Of a stretch of 64,000 nt of DNA, positions 1 to 7,785 are shown piece by piece. Each line of letters begins with the position of its first letter. Within the stretch, counting starts at the first letter, position 1. The DNA comes from a virus: the IMG/VR virus record IMGVR_UViG_3300042402_003111, positions 1-64,000 of that record, one strand, 5' to 3'. The position numbers were made by a program, and so were the translations under genes. The notes below the pieces were generated by a model. It saw only the letters and a program-made list of their open reading frames with translations. It was not told the DNA's origin and searched no databases.

Positions 1-326
1 ATGATGAAATCTCTATGCCTATTGATTGGAGCATTGCTGTAGGAGATAGTAGTAGTAACAATGATATAGAAATATTGCCATTAACTAGTTTAAATGATAG
101 AGGGTTCGAAGCATTTTGTTTTAATCCGTTAAGTAGTTTTAGAATAGAATTTAAACCAATAGAAATTGTAAATTTTTACAATGATGTTAAATGGTATTTT
201 CCTAAGATGAAGAACGGACAATTATTAAGTGTGCCTACTAGTGATTCATCTAAACCTAACTGCTGTTATTTTGTTAAAGAAATTAGTAGACAATGCGAGC
301 TTATAAATTTAAGTAAAATTTTGTAA
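1..326 (+). CDS. C-terminal part of an unidentified protein (truncated by window edge)
   Basis: The frame is open from the first bases to a TAA at 324-326. An ATG at 15 exists, but the open frame before it and the lack of a clear ribosome site suggest the gene starts upstream. The visible part is about 107 residues with no motif I recognise. It is followed after 10 bases by a cupin gene in what looks like a surface-sugar operon, so a role there is possible but is only an inference from position. Confidence 0.55.
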   Translation, partial: DEISMPIDWSIAVGDSSSNNDIEILPLTSLNDRGFEAFCFNPLSSFRIEFKPIEIVNFYNDVKWYFPKMKNGQLLSVPTSDSSKPNCCYFVKEISRQCELINLSKIL

Positions 327-336
327 AGAGGAAACT

Positions 337-693
337 ATGATTGCAGGAAAAGTATGGGGGCAAACAGAGCTTTTAGAAGCCAACGGTGTTTTAGAATTTC
401 ATCGGATCGATATTAAGAAAGGCGGTGTCTGTTCTAAACATAAACACAAGTTCAAGTGGAATGGATTTTTTGTTGAAAAAGGTGCGTTAATTATACGTGT
501 CTGGAAAAACAATTATGATCTTGTTGACGAAACTGTTTTGATGAACGGTATGTATACTAAAGTTGCCCCCGGTGAATTTCATCAGTTTGAGGCACTAGAA
601 GATACTGTAGCTTTCGAACTTTATTGGGCGGAATTCGATCACGAAGACATTGAAAGAGAAACTGTAGGATACCATAATGAAAAAAATAGGTAA
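337..693 (+). CDS. Cupin-fold protein
   Basis: 118 residues; the start has a good ribosome site (AGAGGAAA). The sequence shows a cupin pattern: a His-rich strand (CSKHKHKFKWNGFFVEKG, residues about 30-47), the glycine turn, and a second-half strand with PGEFHQFEALED at about 77-88. Small single-domain cupins of this kind occur as sugar isomerases, epimerases or binding proteins. Here it precedes a FkbM methyltransferase and a glycosyltransferase, so a role in nucleotide-sugar or glycan modification is the likeliest guess; the substrate cannot be told. It overlaps the next gene by 17 bases. Confidence 0.7.
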   Translation: MIAGKVWGQTELLEANGVLEFHRIDIKKGGVCSKHKHKFKWNGFFVEKGALIIRVWKNNYDLVDETVLMNGMYTKVAPGEFHQFEALEDTVAFELYWAEFDHEDIERETVGYHNEKNR

Positions 694-1339
694 TTGGTAT
701 TGCGCAGATTCTACTAAAGATAGAGTTGCTTTAATGGTAGAAGAAGAAAACTTTCCATGTGTTAATGCTATTGCAGAAGCTCTTAAATATGTAAGAAAAT
801 TTGATAACGCTATTGATATTGGAACATGGATCGGAGACTCGACTATCGCTATGTCGACCAAATTTAAAAATGTTTTAGGTTTCGAAGCTAATCAAGAAAT
901 GTTTGAGTGTTGTAATAAAAATTTAGAAATTCGCAATATCAGAAATTGCAAAATTGAAAATGTTGGTATCAGTAATAAAAATGGTATTCAAAATTTTGTA
1001 AATAACAATTTTAGCGCATGGGTATCAACATTAGAAGAAAAAGATTTAGCAGATCAGATTACAATAAAAGTGAATACTATTAAATTAGATGATCTAAATC
1101 TTAAAGATATTGATTTTGTTAAAATTGATGTAGACAGTCACGAAGGATATTTATTAGATGGAGCCACAGAGTTTCTTAAAAATAACTCCCCTGTTATTTT
1201 AATTGAAAATAAAGTAAGAGTACACACTCGACAAAATAGCACTATGCCTGATCCAGAAAAACTTTTAAATTCGTTAGGGTATAAGAACATACAAAAAGTA
1301 GGAAAAGCAGATTTCATTTTTATAAAACCTGATGAGTAA
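677..1339 (+). CDS. FkbM-family SAM-dependent methyltransferase
   Basis: 220 residues. The SAM-binding motif I is DIGTWIGDS at 47-55, followed by an acidic strand end (LGFEANQEM, about 66-74). The FkbM hallmark FVKIDVDSHEGYLLDG lies at about 147-162. FkbM enzymes O-methylate sugars or small hydroxylated substrates and are common in phage and bacterial glycan clusters. It overlaps the glycosyltransferase behind it by 8 bases, so the two are probably co-translated and act on the same glycan, perhaps a phage-directed change of host surface sugar or decoration of a virion protein (inference). Confidence 0.8.
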   Translation: MKKIGNWYCADSTKDRVALMVEEENFPCVNAIAEALKYVRKFDNAIDIGTWIGDSTIAMSTKFKNVLGFEANQEMFECCNKNLEIRNIRNCKIENVGISNKNGIQNFVNNNFSAWVSTLEEKDLADQITIKVNTIKLDDLNLKDIDFVKIDVDSHEGYLLDGATEFLKNNSPVILIENKVRVHTRQNSTMPDPEKLLNSLGYKNIQKVGKADFIFIKPDE

Positions 1340-2297
1340 TGTACATTTTTTAACTAGTAAATTTTCAGAAAGAAGAGCAAGCCATCGTCTGCGAGGAAGA
1401 TTAATTTCTGAAGAATTAAAAAAAAGAAATATTAGTTCTACTATAGGAACTAATACAACACATCTTAAAGAAAATGATATCGCAGTATGGATTAAATTTT
1501 CTCAATTAGAAAACATATTAGAATCTAAAAGAAAAAAAGCTATTACTGTATTTGACATATGTGATAACAAATTTGACGAAGATGATGCACTACTACCGTG
1601 TGCAATAGAAGCGGATTATATTACCTGTAACAGTCGTACAATGGCTGATGAAATACTAAACAGAACTGGAAAAATAGCTACTGTTATCCCTGATCCTGTA
1701 GAACGCCCTGTATTAACTCCAGAATTTTCACCAGGAAAAACAATAAAAATTTTATGGTTTGGTAGCAATAGTAGTTTAGGGTATGTTAACTGGACGGAAA
1801 TTTGGTCTTTTCTTGAAAGAAATATTGGACGATACAAATTATCTATTGTAACAGGAAAGGCTAAAAGATTTGAGGAAAAAACAAGACAGAGATTAAAAAA
1901 CCCTGATCATCAGTTTGTTAACATGGATAAAATTAATTTTGTAGAATGGAACTGGGAAACGCAAGGTCATTATTTGAAAGATACTGATATTGTATTAATT
2001 CCTGTAGAGGAAAATTACCGTACAATAACTAAAAGTTCTACACGTTTAATAGATTCTTTAATCAGTGGAAAATTTGTAATTACTAGCAGACTTCAAAGCT
2101 ACGATGAATTCAAAGATTTTATTTGGACAAAAAACTATGCCAAAGGAATAGCATGGGCTTTAGATAAACATAATAGGAAACATATTCTAGAAATGATTTC
2201 AAATGGTCAAAAATATGTTGTTGAAAATTATTCTGTAGAAAAAATTACAGATAAATGGTGTAATTTTTTTAAAAGTATTAAACATGACTTTAACTGA
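1332..2297 (+). CDS. GT-B type glycosyltransferase (GT4-like)
   Basis: 321 residues. The N-terminal half begins with a Rossmann-like strand and a SERRASHRLRG segment like that of GT4 enzymes. The C-terminal half has a nucleotide-sugar domain entry (KTIKILWFGSNSSLGYVNW, about 135-153) and the usual late segment with Ser/Thr-Arg-Leu-Ile-Asp plus SGKFVIT at about 237-251, where family members bind the donor. No membrane segment. It overlaps the neighbouring methyltransferase genes on both sides. Likely transfers a sugar to a surface or virion acceptor; donor and acceptor are unknown. Confidence 0.7.
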   Translation: MSNVHFLTSKFSERRASHRLRGRLISEELKKRNISSTIGTNTTHLKENDIAVWIKFSQLENILESKRKKAITVFDICDNKFDEDDALLPCAIEADYITCNSRTMADEILNRTGKIATVIPDPVERPVLTPEFSPGKTIKILWFGSNSSLGYVNWTEIWSFLERNIGRYKLSIVTGKAKRFEEKTRQRLKNPDHQFVNMDKINFVEWNWETQGHYLKDTDIVLIPVEENYRTITKSSTRLIDSLISGKFVITSRLQSYDEFKDFIWTKNYAKGIAWALDKHNRKHILEMISNGQKYVVENYSVEKITDKWCNFFKSIKHDFN

Positions 2298-2844
2298 AGA
2301 AATAATAAATTATCAACAAAAACAATTGCCTATAAGATTGCATCTAGGATGCGGACCGAATCTTTACGAAGGATGGATAAATGTAGATGGAGACTACTGC
2401 ATAGGGCAATCTGGTATAACTATACATAATCTAACAGATCAATATCCTATACCTAACGACACCGTAGACGAAATCCTCAGTGTTCATGTGATAGAACATA
2501 TCATGCCAAATCAAGTTCCTGGCATGTTAAAAGAATGGTATAGAATTTTAAAACCAGGAGGATCAGTAGCCACAGAATGGCCAGATCTATTAAAAATGTG
2601 TAAGTTTATAGTATCCGATCCTAGTAGAATTTACAGTGATAATAAAAAAATATTAAAGCAAGGTGTTGCAGGAATATTTGGTAATATAGGAAAATATCAA
2701 AACGTTGCAATGCTGCATAAATGGGGATACAGCGCAGATAGTTTAAGTAAACTATTGAAGGATACAGGATTTAGTAAAACAGTAGTTGAACCAAATAAAT
2801 ATCCTAAAACTGCAATGTGTAGTAGAGTGGTAGCATATAAATGA
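2284..2844 (+). CDS. Class I SAM-dependent methyltransferase (type 11-like)
   Basis: 186 residues. Motif I is LHLGCGPNLYEGWINVD at 19-35; the post-I and motif II region includes EILSVHVIEHI and motif III is WYRILKPGGSVATEWPD, typical of Methyltransf_11 proteins linked to glycosyltransferases. It starts inside the end of the glycosyltransferase gene and ends in an ATGA overlap with the next gene, so it belongs to the same operon. Likely a glycan methyltransferase; substrate unknown. Confidence 0.8.
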   Translation: MTLTEEIINYQQKQLPIRLHLGCGPNLYEGWINVDGDYCIGQSGITIHNLTDQYPIPNDTVDEILSVHVIEHIMPNQVPGMLKEWYRILKPGGSVATEWPDLLKMCKFIVSDPSRIYSDNKKILKQGVAGIFGNIGKYQNVAMLHKWGYSADSLSKLLKDTGFSKTVVEPNKYPKTAMCSRVVAYK

Positions 2845-3062
2845 CAAAAATTTACGAAAGCCCAGATAAAGGGAAAACTGTTTACGAAAGAGAGTTTGGC
2901 AAAGAAAAAAGAACAATCATTCAATCTTCAGGTATAGAAGATTTACAAGATCACATTCTTTGGAATGAAATTAGATTGGCAGCAAAAACAAATCCTGCTT
3001 TACAAAAAGCTGTTTCCCGAGTAAAAATGATATACAGACTCAGCATCGATGATCCAAAATAA
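2841..3062 (+). CDS. Small conserved phage-type protein, unknown function
   Basis: 73 residues, charged and without membrane segments or Cys motifs. Starts in an ATGA overlap with the methyltransferase gene and ends inside the start of the oxygenase-like gene, which supports it being translated. I do not recognise a domain. Confidence 0.6.
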   Translation: MTKIYESPDKGKTVYEREFGKEKRTIIQSSGIEDLQDHILWNEIRLAAKTNPALQKAVSRVKMIYRLSIDDPK

Positions 3063-3564
3063 TCATTTATTTAAAAAGTTTATATTAAAATCTAAAACGA
3101 TTATTAAGTTTTCTCGACATATAAACTTGTATGACCAGTGGATAACCATCGACGGGTTTGATATGCTCGAAATGAGAAAAGGCATTTGGTCAAAAGAATC
3201 TTTATTAAAAACTATTAATGAAGCGTATCCTATTAAAACTTGCATGATAATACGTATGGCTCCAAATACATCGTACAATTGGCACAAAGACTTTTATAGG
3301 GGCGTAACCATTAATATGCTTATCGAACATTCGAATAGCCATTGCTTATTTGGAGATGTGGTTGATAGATTCAATGATAATATAACAGAACTGAATTATG
3401 AAGTAGGCCATTTTTATCTGTTTAATACTCAGCATCGACATTGTGTAATTAATTTTGAAAAACCAAGATATCTTTTTAGCACAGTTTTTGAACAGGAAAA
3501 AGATGACTTATCCTATCAAGATGTGTATAATTGGTGTTTAAGTCAAGGACTGATTTATGAGTGA
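3049..3564 (+). CDS. 2OG-Fe(II) oxygenase / aspartyl hydroxylase-like protein
   Basis: 171 residues. The likely iron ligands are His79 and Asp81 (YNWHKD at 76-81) with a distal His in QHRHCVINF (about 128-136) and an Arg in KPRYLFS (about 138-144) that would hold 2-oxoglutarate. This HxD...H...R order is typical of aspartyl/asparaginyl hydroxylase-like cupin oxygenases, which are frequent in marine T4-like phages. The substrate is unknown. Another protein with the same arrangement is encoded at 13243-13890. Confidence 0.6.
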   Translation: MIQNNHLFKKFILKSKTIIKFSRHINLYDQWITIDGFDMLEMRKGIWSKESLLKTINEAYPIKTCMIIRMAPNTSYNWHKDFYRGVTINMLIEHSNSHCLFGDVVDRFNDNITELNYEVGHFYLFNTQHRHCVINFEKPRYLFSTVFEQEKDDLSYQDVYNWCLSQGLIYE

Positions 3565-4036
3565 TAAAATTGAATTAAAAGAAAAATTGGCAGCAGTAGA
3601 TTTAAATGTAAAGTCTTTATGGGATGACATAAATGACGATCAAAAAAAAGCATTAAAAAGCGAATTTTTCATCTTAAACAGATATATCAGTAATGTTAAA
3701 ATTAATGACAGAAATATACAAGAACACTATCTATTAACTGTCAATGAATATTTTAATAAACATTGGAATGTTTTGCAAAAGCATCCAAAATTGCTTTGGC
3801 AATTACTATGCATGTGTAGTCATGAATCAAAAAAGATTTTTTATCATGAATGGATAGGATTTAAACGAAAGAAAAATTCTAATAGTAAAATATATAAATT
3901 CTTATTAGATGTTCACCCAACTAAAAAAATTGACGAATTAGAATTACTTGCTACACTAACTACCGAAAAAGAATGTATAGAACAAGCAAAATTGTTTGGG
4001 TATAGTGATAAACAAATTAAAGACTATTTTAAATGA
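3557..4036 (+). CDS. Conserved phage protein, unknown function
   Basis: 159 residues, mostly helical by composition, with a central segment rich in Trp, Leu and Cys (HPKLLWQLLCMCSH) and a C-terminal helical repeat-like segment ending YSDKQIKDYF. It overlaps its neighbours by 8 and 4 bases and sits among replication-associated genes. I considered the small clamp-loader subunit (gp62) but see no motif that supports it. Confidence 0.6.
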   Translation: MSDKIELKEKLAAVDLNVKSLWDDINDDQKKALKSEFFILNRYISNVKINDRNIQEHYLLTVNEYFNKHWNVLQKHPKLLWQLLCMCSHESKKIFYHEWIGFKRKKNSNSKIYKFLLDVHPTKKIDELELLATLTTEKECIEQAKLFGYSDKQIKDYFK

Positions 4037-4725
4037 TAGCAGAAATCTTGCAAGAATTTGTTTGTGTACATTGTCGAACAAAGTTTACTAAAGAAAAGAC
4101 TTTGATAGTACATATGTGCGAGCAAAAAAGAAGACATCTTGCACAGAATGAAAAACATGTAGTTATGGGATTTTATACCTTTAACAAATTCTATGAAATC
4201 GCTCAAAAATCTACAGAATCAAAAACTTATTCAGAATTCTCAAAAAGTCCGTATTATAATGCATTTGTTAAATTTGGCAGTTTTGTTTCAAACATAAATC
4301 CGTTATATCCAAATAAATTTATAGAATGGATAGTTAAGAGCGGAGTTAAAATCGATCATTGGTGCAGAGACGAACTCTATGAAAAATACATTGTAAATCT
4401 AATACAAACAGAATCTGTAGAAACTGCATTAGAAAGATCAATCAAACATATGAGCTTATGGGCTGAAAAGAATAACAGTATGTGGAATCATTATTTTAAT
4501 TATGTTAGCACAAATAGAGCCATGTTTGATATTAAAGATGGAAAAGTAAGTCCTTGGCTAATTTTAAATTCAAATTCAGGTAAAAAACTTTTAGATCAGC
4601 TAGACGATACTCAGCTATCTGCCATAAGTAATATTATAGACCCTATATTTTGGTCTAAAAAATTTAAAAGTTCTAAGCAAGATATAGAGCTGGTAAAACA
4701 GGTGATTAAGGAGGCTGGACTATGA
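4033..4725 (+). CDS. Zinc-finger protein of T4-like phage type, unknown function
   Basis: 230 residues. The N-terminus has a C2H2/C2HC-like finger: FVCVHCRTKF (Cys at about 10 and 13) followed by HMCEQKRRH. The rest is helical and charged, with TYSEFSKSPYYNAFVKFG at about 67-84. The finger suggests nucleic-acid or protein contact, and it lies in the block leading to the primase and helicase. The start is an ATGA overlap with the preceding gene. Function unknown. Confidence 0.65.
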   Translation: MIAEILQEFVCVHCRTKFTKEKTLIVHMCEQKRRHLAQNEKHVVMGFYTFNKFYEIAQKSTESKTYSEFSKSPYYNAFVKFGSFVSNINPLYPNKFIEWIVKSGVKIDHWCRDELYEKYIVNLIQTESVETALERSIKHMSLWAEKNNSMWNHYFNYVSTNRAMFDIKDGKVSPWLILNSNSGKKLLDQLDDTQLSAISNIIDPIFWSKKFKSSKQDIELVKQVIKEAGL

Positions 4726-4907
4726 CCTACGTTGTTTCAGGAAGCACTAACACAGAATTATCCATGCAAGTTTTAGTGAACGAAAAAGACGATTCAATCT
4801 ATGTGAAATTAGAAGGTTTTGAAAACATAGACGAGGCAACTGACTATGCAGAATTTTTATCAAAAAATTTACCTTTACTTTTATTTGAAACTGAAGTTAT
4901 ACAATAA
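4722..4907 (+). CDS. Small acidic protein, unknown function
   Basis: 61 residues, acidic, no motif recognised. It is coupled by an ATGA overlap to the zinc-finger gene and by a one-base overlap (TAATG) to the DnaE-like gene, and the previous gene ends with a ribosome site (AAGGAGG at about 4708-4715). The tight packing supports translation. Confidence 0.6.
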   Translation: MTYVVSGSTNTELSMQVLVNEKDDSIYVKLEGFENIDEATDYAEFLSKNLPLLLFETEVIQ

Positions 4908-5485
4908 TGCCTGATATCGATATAGACTTTGCAGATCGTGAATTAGCTCTTAAACATATTAAACATATTAGAGCTAGTCGATTACAAAATGATTTGTTAG
5001 TACCACATAATACCGGTATCTATGTGCAACCTATACCCTCTAATCCTATAACAAATCTATCAAACATTGATTATAAAACTGCGGAAGAACGAGGATATTT
5101 TAAAATAGACTTGCTAAATGTTAGTGTTTACAAAGATGTAAAAAACGAAGAACATTTAAAAAAATTGATGGAGACGGAACCATTATGGGATCTTCTAGAA
5201 CAAGACGAGTTCATCGACTTACTCTTTCACGTAAACGGGCATGGTTCTATATTACGTCAAATGAAACCAATAACGATAGAACAATTAGCAGCAGTATTAG
5301 CAGTGATACGACCAGCGAAGAGATACCTAGTTGGAGAGCCATGGTCGACGATCTTAGAAGAGGTTTGGAAAAAACCAGAAAATGATGAATATTATTTTAA
5401 AAAGGCGCATGCCATAGCTTATGCTCAGGCAATTGTAGTACAAATGAACTTAATATGTGAAAAAGTAAGTTATGAATTTAGTTAA
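4907..5485 (+). CDS. DnaE-core-like protein (reduced DNA polymerase III alpha resemblance)
   Basis: 192 residues. The protein opens with PDIDIDFADR (2-11), which looks like the catalytic PDxDxDF motif of bacterial DnaE/PolC-type C-family polymerases. It continues with GYFKIDLLNV (63-72), resembling the segment with the third catalytic Asp, then LLFHVNGHGSILRQMKP and IEQLAAVLAVIRPAKRY (124-140), similar to the palm/finger region, and ends with KKAHAIAYA (165-173), similar to the conserved NKSHSAAYA of DnaE. The order matches DnaE, but the PHP domain, most of the fingers and the C-terminal domains are absent (full DnaE is about 1100-1200 residues). Whether it polymerises DNA, binds primer ends or serves another role is unknown. 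It is the last + gene before a convergent gene. Confidence 0.65.
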   Translation: MPDIDIDFADRELALKHIKHIRASRLQNDLLVPHNTGIYVQPIPSNPITNLSNIDYKTAEERGYFKIDLLNVSVYKDVKNEEHLKKLMETEPLWDLLEQDEFIDLLFHVNGHGSILRQMKPITIEQLAAVLAVIRPAKRYLVGEPWSTILEEVWKKPENDEYYFKKAHAIAYAQAIVVQMNLICEKVSYEFS

Positions 5486-5859
5486 CGTTTTGGGGCTCTT
5501 ACTAACTGAACACTTTTTCTTTTAACTCGTTTTATAGTTAAATTTAATAAATTCACTACTGGCCCGAGCATTATTCTGACATCTTTGCTATTAAAGGTTT
5601 TAATAGCGTATCGATAAGGTTCTATTTCCTTTCTAAGAAATATGTTTATAGGAACCTGTCTGTTAGATTCCCACCACCAAATTTCTCCGATCTCTAATAA
5701 TCCAGCTTTATCTTCAGCAGTTTTTAACATGCTCAAATCAAAAAAACTAGTTACGTATTGATCTTGATTTATTATAATCCCAACGTATTCGCTTTCTCCA
5801 TAATGAAGCACAGAAATAAAGGGTAATTGTTCTTGTATGTTTTCTCTTAATTTCGCCAT
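5482..5859 (-). CDS. Conserved phage protein on the opposite strand, unknown function
   Basis: 125 residues. Its end overlaps the DnaE-like gene by 4 bases and its start is 13 bases from the next + gene. It has a Trp-rich stretch (EIWWWESNRQVPINIF) and a basic C-terminus (KRVKRKSVQLVRAPKR), which could bind nucleic acid. I know of no family name. A lone minus-strand gene between + operons is a common pattern in T4-like genomes. Confidence 0.6.
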   Translation of the reverse strand: MAKLRENIQEQLPFISVLHYGESEYVGIIINQDQYVTSFFDLSMLKTAEDKAGLLEIGEIWWWESNRQVPINIFLRKEIEPYRYAIKTFNSKDVRIMLGPVVNLLNLTIKRVKRKSVQLVRAPKR

Positions 5860-5864
5860 AAATA
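5857..5864 (+). promoter_or_regulatory. T4-type late promoter box (CATAAATA)
   Basis: CATAAATA ends 8 bases before the ATG at 5873. With the T4 spacing, transcription would start near 5870, giving a leader of only about 3 bases. Confidence 0.5.
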
Positions 5865-5872
5865 CAGTTAAG

Positions 5873-6685
5873 ATGCAAAAAATTTCAAGTTATTTATATT
5901 CAAATAGAATTTCGGTAGTTGCCGATTTGGCGTCATATCCTGTGGAGTATAGACCTGTGTACCAACGAAGAATAAAATTGTACAAAGGCGTGAAAAACGT
6001 CGTGGAATTTGACGTGCGAAATGCTGATCAAAAACGTATATCAATTACAAATTATAATCTGAAATGTGTTATTTTAGATCATTACAATACCGAAGTTTTA
6101 ACAGTCGACGTAGAGCCTGTAATTAACACTACAGGACTAGCTACTATGACAATTTATGCAGAACAAATTGATTATATAAAGCCTCAGTTCTTAAAATTTA
6201 GCCTTTACATTTTAAACGATGACGGTACAAAAACACTGCTATACGGAGATAGTCAGTTTGGCGCTACTGGTATAATTGATTTACTGAATGGTGTTGTACC
6301 AGAATCTGTTCCTGCTCAAATTATAGACAAATTCATATACCTAATCGACGATTCAGTAAACCCAGATATAACCACTTATTACAGTTCGTCTGTAGAAGTT
6401 AATCCAAGAAATGATGTCAATGACACGCATCAAATTAAATTAGAATTTCGATTAACTAACTTCGATGCTGAAGTAACTGTACAAATAACTACCGATGCAG
6501 TAGTTAGTGCAGCAACTAATTGGTCAGATTTAGAAACTTTTAATATCAATAATTCTACTGATGTTGTTAGTAAAGTGTATAATGAAATAACCGATTACAG
6601 TAATAATATAAGTTGGTTAAGAATTAAATATCTTCCGGATACAGCGAACACCGGATCTATTGACAAAATATTAGTAATATCGTAA
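5873..6685 (+). CDS. Beta-rich protein, possibly a virion component
   Basis: 270 residues from the ATG at 5873, chosen because it follows the late promoter box; a longer frame from 5837 would run through that box. The sequence is rich in Thr, Val, Asp and Asn with alternating strand-like segments, resembling phage baseplate or fibre-associated proteins, and has no signal peptide or enzyme motif. Late expression fits a structural role, but no family is recognised. Confidence 0.55.
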   Translation: MQKISSYLYSNRISVVADLASYPVEYRPVYQRRIKLYKGVKNVVEFDVRNADQKRISITNYNLKCVILDHYNTEVLTVDVEPVINTTGLATMTIYAEQIDYIKPQFLKFSLYILNDDGTKTLLYGDSQFGATGIIDLLNGVVPESVPAQIIDKFIYLIDDSVNPDITTYYSSSVEVNPRNDVNDTHQIKLEFRLTNFDAEVTVQITTDAVVSAATNWSDLETFNINNSTDVVSKVYNEITDYSNNISWLRIKYLPDTANTGSIDKILVIS

Positions 6686-6694
6686 AATATATCT

Positions 6695-7663
6695 ATGAGT
6701 CTAGTCATAGATACAATCAGCTTACACTTGCCTTCTAGAAGAAAAAAGACTCCCAGCGGATGGATAAGTTTTAATGCTGTCTGCTGTCATCATAACGGTA
6801 CTTCCTCTGATACTAGACAGCGTGGAGGTATGATGATTAATGAAGGAGTTAGCTATCATTGTTTTAACTGCGGATTTAAAACTAGTTGGCAACCTGGAAG
6901 AATAGTAACTACAAAATTTCGAAAATTGATGCGCTGGTTAAATGTACCAGACGATTTAATTTCAAAATGCAGTTTAGAAGCACTTAGATTAAAAGAAAAT
7001 TCGGATTACAAATCAAAATTCGACATTCTACCAAAATTTATTGATAAAATATTACCTCCTGATAGTGTAAAAATAGGAGAAGCAGAGTATCACGATGATA
7101 TGAATTTAGCGATAGAATATATTGCTAATCGAGGATTTTATCTCGATGATTACGAATGGTATTGGAGCCCTGCATATCCTAATAGATTAATTGTTCCTTT
7201 TTACTTTAATAAAAATTTAGTAGGGTTTACGGCTAGGCTGTTGCGTGATGGTAAACCTAAATACATTTCGGAACAACAACCAGGATATGTGTTTAATTTT
7301 GATAATCAAAAAGAAAATCGTAAATATGTAATAGTGTGCGAAGGACCGTTTGATGCAATTAGTATCGACGGCGTAGCAATACTAGGTAGTGAAATAAGTG
7401 ATCAACAAAAAACTCTAATTAATCAACTTAAAAGAGAAGTAATTATTTTACCAGACAGAGATTCAGCTGGAAAAAAGTTAGTAGATCAAGCAATAGAAAA
7501 TAATTGGAGTGTAAGTTTTCCTAACTGGGATCCGGATATTAAAGATGCTAACGAAGCATTATTAAAGTACGGAAGACTAGCAACATTATACAGTATAATT
7601 CGATCTAAAGAAACTTCAGGATTGAAGATAAAACTGCTATCAAAAAAATGGTTTGAGGCTTAA
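6695..7663 (+). CDS. 61: DNA primase, T4 gp61-like
   Basis: 322 residues. The N-terminal zinc-binding domain has CCHH at 30-33 and CFNC at 56-59. A TOPRIM domain follows, with the acidic motif VIVCEGPFDA (about 213-222) and the DxD motif ILPDRDSAG (about 251-259). This order and length match T4 gp61-type primases, which make RNA primers for lagging-strand synthesis together with the gp41 helicase encoded at 8760-10175. The gene follows the preceding one after 9 bases. Confidence 0.85.
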   Translation: MSLVIDTISLHLPSRRKKTPSGWISFNAVCCHHNGTSSDTRQRGGMMINEGVSYHCFNCGFKTSWQPGRIVTTKFRKLMRWLNVPDDLISKCSLEALRLKENSDYKSKFDILPKFIDKILPPDSVKIGEAEYHDDMNLAIEYIANRGFYLDDYEWYWSPAYPNRLIVPFYFNKNLVGFTARLLRDGKPKYISEQQPGYVFNFDNQKENRKYVIVCEGPFDAISIDGVAILGSEISDQQKTLINQLKREVIILPDRDSAGKKLVDQAIENNWSVSFPNWDPDIKDANEALLKYGRLATLYSIIRSKETSGLKIKLLSKKWFEA

Positions 7664-7664
7664 T

Positions 7665-7778
7665 ATGAAAAAAATTTTAGAAATCTTAATGTATCCGTAT
7701 AATAGATACTTAGAACATCGTAAATGGAAAAAACGTTTACAAGAACTAAAAGCAAGAGATCCTTTTATCTATAAGTAG
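7665..7778 (+). CDS. 37-residue basic protein
   Basis: 37 residues (MKKILEILMYPYNRYLEHRK at the start), helical and basic, ending in RDPFIYK and a TAG stop at 7776-7778. The ATG lies right after the primase stop and the stop is 7 bases before the carbamoyltransferase gene, so it fills the gap between two certain genes. Function unknown. It is one of few genes here that end in TAG, which matters for the suppressor tRNA at 31281. Confidence 0.6.
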   Translation: MKKILEILMYPYNRYLEHRKWKKRLQELKARDPFIYK

Positions 7779-7785
7779 GCCAATT

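Noticed and set aside
3557-4036. Possible clamp-loader small subunit (gp62)
   Set aside because: Position fits, but I see no residues characteristic of gp62; kept as unknown.
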